NCBI GenBank assembly: GCA_029289015.1
Contig: JARFUL010000249.1
Coordinates: 1-8,655 of the forward strand
DNA: 8,655 bases
From: Syntrophobacteria bacterium
Lineage (GTDB): Bacteria > Desulfobacterota > Syntrophobacteria > JARFUL01
Direction: 5' to 3'
Notes under the pieces: generated by a model
What the model saw: only the letters and a program-made list of their open reading frames with translations
Database searches by the model: none
What the model was told of the DNA's origin: nothing
Position numbers and translations under genes: made by a program
Shown here: positions 1 to 6,708 of the stretch, piece by piece
Position numbering within the stretch: position 1 is the first letter of the stretch
How the letters are laid out: every line of letters starts with the position of its first letter

Positions 1-1
1 C

Positions 2-259
2 CCGGAGTCCGGCACCGTGTTCATAAGCGTGGCAGATCCCCACAAGGACGCGCTCCTGGGCCAGGTGCCCTACATCACCACCATCCGGGGGGCAAAGGCC
101 GCGGTGGAGGCCATTCGGTCCACAAGGGAGAAGGGGATAGAAGTAACCCCGCTCCAGGAGTATCATAGATACGCGGGCAAATTTTGGGTGTTACGGCGCG
201 AAAGGGAGAGAGCTCAAGGGAGCATGAGCTACATGGGGCAGCGATGGTTGCATCGGTAA
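2..259 (+). CDS. carB: Carbamoyl-phosphate synthase large subunit, C-terminal fragment (partial at 5' side)
   Basis: This is the tail of CarB, which makes carbamoyl phosphate for pyrimidine and arginine synthesis. Only the C-terminal MGS-like allosteric domain is in the window. The opening residues (GTVFISV, then ADPHKDALL) match the first strand of that domain, and VPYITTIRGAKAAVEAI followed by LQEYH matches its last part. In E. coli CarB these two blocks are separated by roughly 78 residues, holding the nucleotide-phosphate loop and the 'NT..G' segment. Here they are joined directly at about 50-61, in frame, so the domain looks internally deleted. After LQEYHR, where CarB usually ends, the frame continues about 29 residues with composition unlike CarB and overlaps purF by 16 nt. 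The family call is secure. Whether the deletion is biological or an assembly error cannot be decided from this sequence. Confidence 0.85.
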   Translation, partial: PESGTVFISVADPHKDALLGQVPYITTIRGAKAAVEAIRSTREKGIEVTPLQEYHRYAGKFWVLRRERERAQGSMSYMGQRWLHR

Positions 260-1677
260 AAGGGGCCTGTTCAGGGCCCAGGGACAAGTGCGGGGTCTTC
301 GGCGTCTACGGCCATTCCCACGCGTCGAGGCTCGCGTACTTCGGCCTCTACGCGCTCCAGCACCGGGGCCAGGAGTCGTGCGGCATAACGGTGTCGGACG
401 GCGAGGTCACCCGCCACCACAAGGGCATGGGGCTCGTGCCGGAGGTCTTTGACGAGGATTCCCTGGAGAGGCTGACCGGGCACCTCGCGGTGGGGCACGT
501 CAGGTATTCCACCACCGGCGCGACGCTGCTGGCCAACGCGCAGCCCTTCCTCGTATACTACGGCGGGGAGCACTACTCCATCGCGCACAACGGCAACCTG
601 GTGAACGCGTTGGAGCTCCGCACCGGCCTCGAGGCCCAGGGCGCGATCTTCCAGTCCACCATGGACACCGAGACCATCGTGCACCTCATGGCCCGGCACA
701 TGAAGGGCGGCTTCGAGCACGCGGTGGTGAGCGCGCTCAGAAAGGTTGAGGGCGCGTACTCCCTGGTAATCGGCTCCAAGAAGACCCTCGTGGGAGCGCG
801 GGACCCCCACGGGTTCCGGCCTCTGTGCCTGGGCAGGCTGAACTCCAGCTTCGTCCTCGCGTCGGAGACCTGCGCGCTGGACCTCATAGACGCGAAGTAC
901 GTCCGGGACGTGGAGCCCGGCGAGATAGTGTTCATAGACGAAAAGGGGCTCAGGTCCGTAAAGCCCTTCCCCGAGACCCGGCCCGGGTTCTGCATCTTCG
1001 AGTTCATCTACTTCGCCAGGCCCGACTCCAACATCTTCGGCCGGAACGTCTACATGGTGCGAAAGAGGCTGGGCCAAATCATGGCCCGGGAGTTCGGCAT
1101 GGAGTGCGACCTGGTGATGCCCATCCCCGACTCGGGCTCCTACGCGGCCATAGGGTACGCGCAGGCCGCGGGAATGCCGCTGGAGATGGGGGTGATCCGC
1201 AACCACTACGTGGGCCGGACCTTTATCCAGCCCACCCAGGTGATGCGGGACTTCGCGGTGAAGGTGAAGCTGAACCCGGTGAAGGAGATCCTCGCGGGAA
1301 ATAGGATCGTGGTGATCGAGGACTCCATCATCCGGGGCACCACCTCGAAACACCGGGTGTCCACGCTTAGGTCCGCGGGCGCGAAGGAGGTCCACATGCT
1401 GGTGAGCTGCCCGCCCACCAGGTTCCCCTGCTACTACGGCATAGACTTCTCCACCACGGGCGAGCTCATCGCGTCCACCAAGTCGGTTGAAGAGATCCGG
1501 GAGTTCATCGGACTTGACTCTTTAGACTACACCAGCCTTGACGGCATGGTGGAGGCCACCGGCATACCCAGGGACAGGTTCTGCCTCGCGTGCTACACCA
1601 GCGAATACCCGGTGCCTATCCCTAAAGGCGCGGGCAAGTTCTGCCTGGGAAGCCCGGTACAGACCGATGGTTGCTGA
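244..1677 (+). CDS. purF: Amidophosphoribosyltransferase, Fe-S type
   Basis: PurF converts PRPP and glutamine to 5-phosphoribosylamine, the committed step of purine synthesis, in the cytoplasm. From the ATG at 244 the protein has 477 residues. The catalytic N-terminal cysteine is C16 in the DKCGVFGVYGH motif, so residues 1-15 would be a propeptide that is cleaved off, as in Bacillus-type PurF. The glutaminase domain shows RGQES, RYSTTGA and AHNGNL. The phosphoribosyltransferase domain carries PDSG, IRNHYVGRTFI and the PRPP loop EDSIIRGTTS at 359-368. C250, C396, C447 and C450 (the last two as CLAC) fit the four ligands of the 4Fe-4S cluster in B. subtilis PurF, which predicts an oxygen-labile, cluster-containing enzyme. 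An in-frame TTG at 184 would add 20 residues. I prefer 244 because of the propeptide length and a GGGG just upstream, but the ribosome site is weak. Confidence 0.96.
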   Translation: MVASVKGACSGPRDKCGVFGVYGHSHASRLAYFGLYALQHRGQESCGITVSDGEVTRHHKGMGLVPEVFDEDSLERLTGHLAVGHVRYSTTGATLLANAQPFLVYYGGEHYSIAHNGNLVNALELRTGLEAQGAIFQSTMDTETIVHLMARHMKGGFEHAVVSALRKVEGAYSLVIGSKKTLVGARDPHGFRPLCLGRLNSSFVLASETCALDLIDAKYVRDVEPGEIVFIDEKGLRSVKPFPETRPGFCIFEFIYFARPDSNIFGRNVYMVRKRLGQIMAREFGMECDLVMPIPDSGSYAAIGYAQAAGMPLEMGVIRNHYVGRTFIQPTQVMRDFAVKVKLNPVKEILAGNRIVVIEDSIIRGTTSKHRVSTLRSAGAKEVHMLVSCPPTRFPCYYGIDFSTTGELIASTKSVEEIREFIGLDSLDYTSLDGMVEATGIPRDRFCLACYTSEYPVPIPKGAGKFCLGSPVQTDGC

Positions 1678-1699
1678 CAGCGCATCGAGAAGATAAGAG

Positions 1700-2680
1700 A
1701 TGAAAGAGATAAAAAGCGCCAAGGAAGTGCTGAAGATCGAGGCCGAGGGCATTTTGGGGCTCATCCCCCGCCTGGGCAAGGGGTTCAAGCACGCGGTTGA
1801 CGAGATTTTGGCCTGCCAGGGCAGGGTGGTGGTCACCGGGATCGGCAAGTCGGGCATTGTGGGCCGGAAGATAGTGGCCACCATGAACTCCACCGGGACC
1901 AGGGCCTTCTTCCTCCACCCGGTGGAGGCCATGCACGGCGACCTGGGGATGGTGACCAGCGACGACGTCGCGCTCTGCATCTCCAACTCCGGGGAGACCG
2001 CGGAGATCACCGCGATCATCCCGAGCTTCAAGGGGCTGGGCGCGAAGATCATCGCGATGACCGGCAACCCGAACTCCACCCTGGCCGGTTCCGCGGACAT
2101 AGTTTTGGACACCTTCGTGGCCAGGGAGGCCTGCCCCCTGGGGCTTTCTCCCACCGCGTCGTCCACCGCGCAGCTCGCGCTCGGGGACGCGCTCGCGGTG
2201 GTGCTCATAAAGGCCAGGGGCTTCAACGTCGAGGACTTCCAGCTCTGGCACCCCGGCGGCTCCCTGGGGGAGAGGCTCCAGGCCCCCATCAAAGACCTTA
2301 TGATAAAGGGAAAAAGGGTGCCCAAGGTCAAGGCTTCGGCCACTGTGGTCGAGACCCTCAAGGAGATGAGCGCCAAGGGGCTGGGCGCGACCCTGGTCAT
2401 GGAGGGCAAAAAGCTCCTCGGAATCTTCACCGACGGGGACCTGAGGAGGAGGCTGATGGAGCCCCGGGACCTGATGGCGCAAACAGCGGCCCAGGTCATG
2501 ACCCCGGCTCCCAGGTCGATCTCCATAGACGGCTCCGCGGCCGGGGCCCTGGACATGATGGAGAAACACCTTATCACCGTGCTTCCCGTGCTGGGAAAGA
2601 AGGGTGAAGTCAAGGGGATACTCCACCTCCACGATCTCCTGGGAAGGGGCGATATCTCCTTTAAGTCAAAGGCGCGATGA
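1700..2680 (+). CDS. kdsD: Arabinose-5-phosphate isomerase (KpsF/GutQ family)
   Basis: It interconverts ribulose 5-phosphate and arabinose 5-phosphate, the first dedicated step toward KDO for the lipopolysaccharide inner core. The 326-residue protein has the family layout. A sugar-isomerase (SIS) domain spans about 35-170, with GIGKSG at 47-52 and SNSGETAE at 95-102. Two CBS domains follow, about 200-258 and 265-322. K50, H79, E102 and H184 line up with K59, H88, E111 and H193 of E. coli KdsD with a constant offset of nine, so the active site looks intact. The HPGGSLG motif around H184 is typical. It starts 22 nt after purF, behind a purine-rich GAGAAG stretch, and its stop overlaps the next start (ATGA), which suggests translational coupling. 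No other KDO gene (kdsA, kdsB, kdsC) is in the window. The CBS pair suggests ligand control, but the ligand is not evident. Confidence 0.94.
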   Translation: MKEIKSAKEVLKIEAEGILGLIPRLGKGFKHAVDEILACQGRVVVTGIGKSGIVGRKIVATMNSTGTRAFFLHPVEAMHGDLGMVTSDDVALCISNSGETAEITAIIPSFKGLGAKIIAMTGNPNSTLAGSADIVLDTFVAREACPLGLSPTASSTAQLALGDALAVVLIKARGFNVEDFQLWHPGGSLGERLQAPIKDLMIKGKRVPKVKASATVVETLKEMSAKGLGATLVMEGKKLLGIFTDGDLRRRLMEPRDLMAQTAAQVMTPAPRSISIDGSAAGALDMMEKHLITVLPVLGKKGEVKGILHLHDLLGRGDISFKSKAR

Positions 2681-3597
2681 GAGAGCTTTTACCCACAGGA
2701 CTGATCTGCCCCCTGTTCATCCCTTCTGGCGGGGCTGCTGAGTCCCTCGTCACCAAGCTGGCCCAAAGGGTGCTGCCCCACGTGGATGGCCTGGCCCTGG
2801 ACCCGGGCGTGTTTCACGACGGCCCCCCGGTCCCGGGAGGGGAGATGGCGGGCATGCTTGCCGCGGTTTTGAAGCTCAGTCCCCAAAAGCCCGTGTTCGT
2901 GAAGCTCTCGGGCGAGAGTGAGGGAGAGGTGGCCGGGAGCCTCGAGGCCCTTAAGGGGGCTCTGGGCAAATCGGACCGCGCGGGACCGGTCTTCCTTCTG
3001 GATATGCCCCTTGGCTACCGGGGAAACAGGGGGCTCCCCGGCTACTACCAGACCCTTCTCAAGGCCACGGAAATGTCTCTGGTGCTGGTGAACGACGCTG
3101 GGCGGCTCAAGGCCAAAAAGGGGGTCGCGCGCAGGAAGAACATCCGCACCGCGATCCTAAAGAGGCTCGCGGAAAATGACGCGATAGCGGGGCTCATCCA
3201 CCGGGGGACCGTGGCCCGGGGGCTCAACTACGCGCGCGCAACGAGCAAGAGGCCGTCCTTCTGCCTCTACGAGGGGGACGAGGGCCAGTATATTCAGTCC
3301 CCGTCCAGGGCCGGGGTCTTCGCGCCCTCGGCCAACCTTCTGCCCGGCCAGTGGGCCGCGCTGGTGAAGGGGATCTTCGCGCCCCGGGCCGCGGCCCGGG
3401 TGGACGCGGCCAGGCTCTTCGGCCTGGGGGAGCGGCTCACGGACCTGGCCCGCGCGGTCAAGGCCGCGCCCCACCACGCGGTGGCCGCGGGGCTGGCCAT
3501 GCTGGGGCTCATGCCCGAGCCTCCCTCCCGGCTGCGCGCTCCGCTCCAAAGAGACCTGGCCCGGCTCCTCGACGCAGGGGCTGCCGGGGACGGATAA
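2677..3597 (+). CDS. DapA-fold (dihydrodipicolinate synthase/NAL superfamily) protein lacking the catalytic lysine
   Basis: The 306-residue protein has the order of landmarks of the Schiff-base aldolase family (DapA, N-acetylneuraminate lyase). These are GLICPLFIPSGG at 8-19, KPVFVKLSG at 71-79, the strand LLDMP at 107-111 in place of LYNVP, IAGLIHRGT at 170-178 in place of IIGIKEATG, and LYEGDEGQYIQ plus GVFAPSANLLP at 197-223. By this manual alignment the Schiff-base lysine is I174, the catalytic tyrosine is L108, and the Thr-Thr of the GTTGE loop is missing (LDPGVF at 41-46). It is therefore either a non-enzymatic member or has a different chemistry. From about 235 onward the protein is Ala/Arg rich and helical, with no recognised motif. 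It overlaps kdsD by 4 nt and precedes the M48 gene by 10 nt, so it is probably co-transcribed. I do not assign a substrate; calling it dapA would be wrong. Confidence 0.75.
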   Translation: MRELLPTGLICPLFIPSGGAAESLVTKLAQRVLPHVDGLALDPGVFHDGPPVPGGEMAGMLAAVLKLSPQKPVFVKLSGESEGEVAGSLEALKGALGKSDRAGPVFLLDMPLGYRGNRGLPGYYQTLLKATEMSLVLVNDAGRLKAKKGVARRKNIRTAILKRLAENDAIAGLIHRGTVARGLNYARATSKRPSFCLYEGDEGQYIQSPSRAGVFAPSANLLPGQWAALVKGIFAPRAAARVDAARLFGLGERLTDLARAVKAAPHHAVAAGLAMLGLMPEPPSRLRAPLQRDLARLLDAGAAGDG

Positions 3598-3607
3598 GAA
3601 GCCCGCC

Positions 3608-5431
3608 GTGTACTCCAACTTAATCTATCTCATCACCGTAATCCTGATCCACTCCTTCAGCCGGTCCGCGGACCAGGGGTTCTTTGCCCCCGGGATTGAC
3701 GCGGCCCTTCTCGCGCTCTCCTTTCTGGGGTTCGCGCTGGTGTGCCGCTGGGCCCTCAAGCCCGCGCGGGAGGAGTTCCGCGTCTCCTACGTCCAGTCGC
3801 TCAGGCACAGAAGGACCGTGTCCAGGCTCTCCATGGCCGCGGTGGCCCTGTTTGTGTGCCAGTCCTTCTTCTTCGACCTGGACATCTACCTGAGGCTCGT
3901 CCCCGGCGCGGGCATGCTCATGACCCTCGAGGCCCTGCTCGCGGTCGCGTTCTTCCTCGTGCACCTGTGCGCGCTGTGGTACTTCGACTACCCCGGGCAA
4001 AAGAGGTTTCGGCCCACCACCCAGACCCGGACGGGCTACATATGGTCCAACCTGAGGTTCTACCTCGCGCTGATCTTGCCGTGGGCCGCGGTGAGCATAC
4101 CCAGCGACATGGGGCCCCTCATTTTAAAGGGAAGGGCAAAGGAGCTCTTCCTGAGCCCCTGGGGTCAGGCGGGATACCTTGCTGTCGCTCTTTTGCTGCT
4201 CTTGGCCGCGGGGCCGCGGCTCGTGGTCTGGGGCTGGGGGTGCAGGGACCTTCCCGAGGGGCGGGCCAAGGATGTTGTGAAGGGCATACTGGGAAAATTC
4301 TCCCTGAAATTCAAGGGGATCCTCGGCTGGCCGCTCATGGGCGGGGACGCGCCCAACGCGGCGGTTCTCGGCTTCTTCAGGGGGTTCAGGTATCTGCTCA
4401 TCACCCCCTCCCTCCTCAACCTCTTGAATCCCAGGGAGCTGGAGGCGGTGGTGGCCCACGAGGCGGGCCACGTGAAGAAGAGGCACCTCCTCATCCACCT
4501 CCTCCTGGTCGCGGGGCTCTTTCCCCTCATATTTCTCATGGAGGGGCTCGTGGAGGCCGCGATCCTGAGAAGCGACACCCTGTACAGGATCCTCGTGATC
4601 GGGGATATGGGCGGGAGGTTCATATCCCTCGGGTCCCTCGCGTTCATCGCGCTGGCCGCGGTCTTGTACCTCAGGTTCGTGATGGGTTACTTCGTAAGGA
4701 ACATGGAGAGGGAGGCGGACCTCTTCGCGCTCCGGGCCCTCGGGGACCCCATACCGCTGGTGACCTCGCTTGAGAAGCTGGCCTCGGCCACTGGGGGCCA
4801 CAGGCAGGAGAAGAGCTGGCACCACTACGGGGTGGGGGAGAGGATAGACTTCCTCCTCGGGGCCGGGGTCTCCCCAGAGAGGGGGGCGCTCCACGAGCGC
4901 AGGCTGAAGCTCCTTTTGGGGCTCTTTGTGGCCTTCGCGGTGGCGACCCTCTTCGCGGGGCTCTCCATCAGGCCCCCGGACCAGGGGCCCCAGATGGCGG
5001 AACGCAGGGTCAGGCTGCTGGTGGCCATGTCCCCCAAGGACCCGGAGATCCTGAGGCTCGCGGGGGACTTCTACTACTCCAAGAAGCGCTGGACCGACGC
5101 GCTGGGCCTGTGGGAGAGCTCCCTCGGGCTCGATCCGGCCAACCCCGAGACCCTCAACAACATGGCCTGGCTTCTGGCCACCTGCGAGGACAAGAGGCTC
5201 CAGAACCCCAGGGAGGCCCTGGACCTCGCGGACAGGGCCGCGAGAATCAGCCCCTTCTCGCCCCACATCCTGGATACCCTCGCGGAGGCCCACTTCAGGC
5301 TGGGCCGCGTGGAAAGAGCCCTGGAGCTGGAGGAGAGGGCCGTGGCCCTGGCCCGGGAAAACAGGCAATACTACCTCAGGCAGATGAAGAGATTCCGCCG
5401 GGAGCTCGAGAAGAGGGCCAGGACCATCTAG
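3608..5431 (+). CDS. Membrane-embedded M48 family metallopeptidase with C-terminal TPR repeats
   Basis: The 607-residue protein appears to be a zinc peptidase of the Ste24/HtpX-like M48 family. HEAGH at 284-288 supplies the zinc-binding HExxH, and EREAD at 367-371 fits the third-ligand ExxAD motif, 79 residues after the HEAGH glutamate. HHYGVGERIDFL at 405-416 resembles the conserved substrate-site HP..RI segment. Hydrophobic segments suggest about nine membrane helices, near 2-17, 31-50, 75-89, 102-126, 150-165, 188-209, 293-311, 340-358 and 433-453. The segments at 293-311 and 340-358 flank the active site, as in integral-membrane M48 enzymes. About three TPR-like repeats cover 480-585 (AGDFYYSKKRWTDALGLWES, NNMAWLLATCEDKRLQNP, LAEAHFRLGRVERALELEER), probably for partner or substrate docking. 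The start is GTG at 3608 behind AAGAAG at 3596-3601. A role in membrane-protein quality control is inference from the family. Confidence 0.88.
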   Translation: MYSNLIYLITVILIHSFSRSADQGFFAPGIDAALLALSFLGFALVCRWALKPAREEFRVSYVQSLRHRRTVSRLSMAAVALFVCQSFFFDLDIYLRLVPGAGMLMTLEALLAVAFFLVHLCALWYFDYPGQKRFRPTTQTRTGYIWSNLRFYLALILPWAAVSIPSDMGPLILKGRAKELFLSPWGQAGYLAVALLLLLAAGPRLVVWGWGCRDLPEGRAKDVVKGILGKFSLKFKGILGWPLMGGDAPNAAVLGFFRGFRYLLITPSLLNLLNPRELEAVVAHEAGHVKKRHLLIHLLLVAGLFPLIFLMEGLVEAAILRSDTLYRILVIGDMGGRFISLGSLAFIALAAVLYLRFVMGYFVRNMEREADLFALRALGDPIPLVTSLEKLASATGGHRQEKSWHHYGVGERIDFLLGAGVSPERGALHERRLKLLLGLFVAFAVATLFAGLSIRPPDQGPQMAERRVRLLVAMSPKDPEILRLAGDFYYSKKRWTDALGLWESSLGLDPANPETLNNMAWLLATCEDKRLQNPREALDLADRAARISPFSPHILDTLAEAHFRLGRVERALELEERAVALARENRQYYLRQMKRFRRELEKRARTI

Positions 5432-5442
5432 GGGGGCCGCTT

Positions 5443-5958
5443 CTAGGCTATTTTGTAGGTCCCCTTCACCCTCTTTGAGTAGGTGAGATAGAGGTACCAG
5501 ATGGTGAAGTAGGCCGCGGCAAAGGGGAACGCCTTGGAGAGCTGCTTGAATATGGGATCCGCGAACCTTTCGGGGATGCCGTAGATAAAGGGAAGGGCCA
5601 GGGTGAAGATATTGTAGCCCAGGTAGACCATCAGGTACCTCTTCGCCACCTCAACCGCGCCCGCGGTGATCTTCCAGAGCCTCACCCCCGCGTACACGCT
5701 GAAGCACATGAGGGCCACGGAGAGGATCGTGTCGGTGATGATGGTCTTTTTCAGCCCCGGAATGTGCCCGAACAGGGGGCTGGTCTTGGTGTATCCGTAG
5801 AACAGGTTGGCCGTGGTGCCCAAGGGGTTGATTATGGTGAGCGCGACGCAAAAGAGGAGCAGCCACCCTCCCACCTTCTCGTACCGGGTGTCGGGTGCGC
5901 TCTCCCGCGGGGCCAGATACGAACCTTCGGGTCGCGCTCCAGCGTCTCTTTCGTTCAT
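5443..5958 (-). CDS. DUF2569 family membrane protein
   Basis: This 171-residue protein has a polar N-terminal 25 residues followed by four predicted membrane helices at about 29-48, 72-95, 107-127 and 144-161. The YEKVGGWLLLF segment at the first helix and YLTYSKRVKGTY at the end match the pattern of the DUF2569 family, whose members are small four-helix inner-membrane proteins of unknown function. The start at 5958 is supported by a GGGGGAGAGG stretch immediately upstream. Its stop lies 11 nt from the stop of the convergent M48 gene. It follows the DUF4412 gene by 53 nt on the same strand and may share its transcript. I assign no function. The family assignment rests on remembered motif patterns. 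Confidence 0.78.
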   Translation of the reverse strand: MNERDAGARPEGSYLAPRESAPDTRYEKVGGWLLLFCVALTIINPLGTTANLFYGYTKTSPLFGHIPGLKKTIITDTILSVALMCFSVYAGVRLWKITAGAVEVAKRYLMVYLGYNIFTLALPFIYGIPERFADPIFKQLSKAFPFAAAYFTIWYLYLTYSKRVKGTYKIA

Positions 5959-5960
5959 GG

Positions 5961-5970
5961 CCTCTCCCCC
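5961..5970 (-). promoter_or_regulatory. Ribosome binding site of the DUF2569 gene
   Basis: Read on the minus strand this is GGGGGAGAGG, with its GGAG core about 5 nt before the ATG at 5958-5956. It supports that start codon. Confidence 0.6.
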
Positions 5971-6011
5971 CGCGATTGAATGAATCGGCCAGCCGCAAAC
6001 CGCGCCGCGGG

Positions 6012-6641
6012 CTATCTCATGCCCGGATAGCCCTGGGGCATCTGGGGCATCCCCGGCCCCATGCCCGGGATCTCCATCTTGGTGTAGCCCGGGGGAGGCC
6101 TGAAGAGCGAGTCGCTCACCCCGCCCTCCCTGATGTTCTTATACTCGGTGGAGAAGTCTCCCTGGGGGCCCTGGCCCACGATCTTGATGGGATAGCCGAG
6201 CTTCTTTGATATCCAGTAGGTCGCGCTGCCCTGGGACCTGTCCTGGGGGGTGACGATGTACTTGTCGCACCTGTACCCGTTCACCGTCTCGGTGCCCAAC
6301 CGCTTTGCGCCCCCGGTCTTGGTCAGACTCTCTATGGGCTGGTGCGTTTTCGTCACGTCGGGCTGGGCCTTCATCTCCATGTACATCCTCTGCATGGGCA
6401 TCAATGTGATCACCGTCTGGGAGTCCATGTCCACGATGGAGACCGATTTCTGGGGGCCCATGACCGTCTCGTTGCGGATCTTGGACCCCTTGACGTAGAT
6501 CTTGCCCGTCATGGTCATGCCCCCCGCTCTGGTGACAACGTCCGCGGAGAACTCCGCGGCCAGCGCGGGGCCCGAAAGAGCCAGCACCAGAACAAATGCG
6601 CACGAAACGGCCAGTATGCCTGCCAAGGTCCTTTTATACAT
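6012..6641 (-). CDS. Exported DUF4412 domain protein
   Basis: From the ATG at 6641 this is a 209-residue secreted protein. It has a typical signal peptide: MYKR, then a hydrophobic stretch from about 6 to 25, with SGPALAA ending near residue 28 for signal peptidase I cleavage, so it acts in the periplasm or envelope. The mature part (YVKGSKIRNE, SVSIVDMDSQTVITLMPMQRMYME, GYRCDKYIV, YWISKKLGYPIKI) follows the beta-rich pattern of DUF4412 proteins, thought to be related in fold to the LolA/LolB lipoprotein-binding proteins. The protein is unusually methionine rich and ends in a GMGPGMPQMPQGYPGM tail, which could bind metal or be a disordered spacer. The frame is open upstream to 6791, but the strong ribosome site at 6647-6654 and the signal peptide fix the start at 6641. 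Function is unknown. Envelope lipid or outer-membrane handling is a guess from the fold. Confidence 0.8.
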   Translation of the reverse strand: MYKRTLAGILAVSCAFVLVLALSGPALAAEFSADVVTRAGGMTMTGKIYVKGSKIRNETVMGPQKSVSIVDMDSQTVITLMPMQRMYMEMKAQPDVTKTHQPIESLTKTGGAKRLGTETVNGYRCDKYIVTPQDRSQGSATYWISKKLGYPIKIVGQGPQGDFSTEYKNIREGGVSDSLFRPPPGYTKMEIPGMGPGMPQMPQGYPGMR

Positions 6642-6646
6642 CAATA

Positions 6647-6654
6647 TCCTCCTT
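6647..6654 (-). promoter_or_regulatory. Strong ribosome binding site of the DUF4412 gene
   Basis: AAGGAGGA on the minus strand, with its GGAGG core six bases before the ATG at 6641-6639. It decides the start against the longer open frame that reaches 6791. Confidence 0.85.
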
Positions 6655-6692
6655 TGACTCCATGGATGTCCGGGTTTTCGGCCCTTTTCCGC

Positions 6693-6708
6693 GCGGGTTG
6701 TTACCCGC
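6693..6708 (-). other. Short perfect hairpin across the DUF2333 stop codon
   Basis: GCGGGT and ACCCGC form a perfect 6-bp stem with a 4-nt loop, and the TAA stop of the DUF2333 gene lies in the loop and stem base. No T-tract follows in the direction of transcription, so it is not a classical intrinsic terminator. It could stabilise the message end or weaken read-through into the DUF4412 gene. Confidence 0.4.

Noticed and set aside
271..1395. 374-codon open frame on the minus strand opposite purF
   Set aside because: Its protein is low-complexity, rich in His, Arg, Gly and Pro with no motif, while the plus strand holds an unmistakable PurF. Long antisense frames are expected in GC-rich coding DNA.
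1522..2632. Two long minus-strand open frames opposite kdsD
   Set aside because: KdsD on the plus strand has all catalytic residues. The antisense frames show no domains and no ribosome site.
3742..5368. Long open frames in other phases across the M48 gene (plus 3742-4773, minus 4124-5368)
   Set aside because: Both have Pro/Gly/Arg-rich shadow composition, and the M48 frame has HEAGH, membrane helices and TPRs.
5432..5470. Bidirectional terminator between the convergent M48 and DUF2569 genes
   Set aside because: Only a 7-bp stem with a mismatch and a 19-nt loop, or a 3-bp stem before TATTTT, can be drawn. Neither is convincing.
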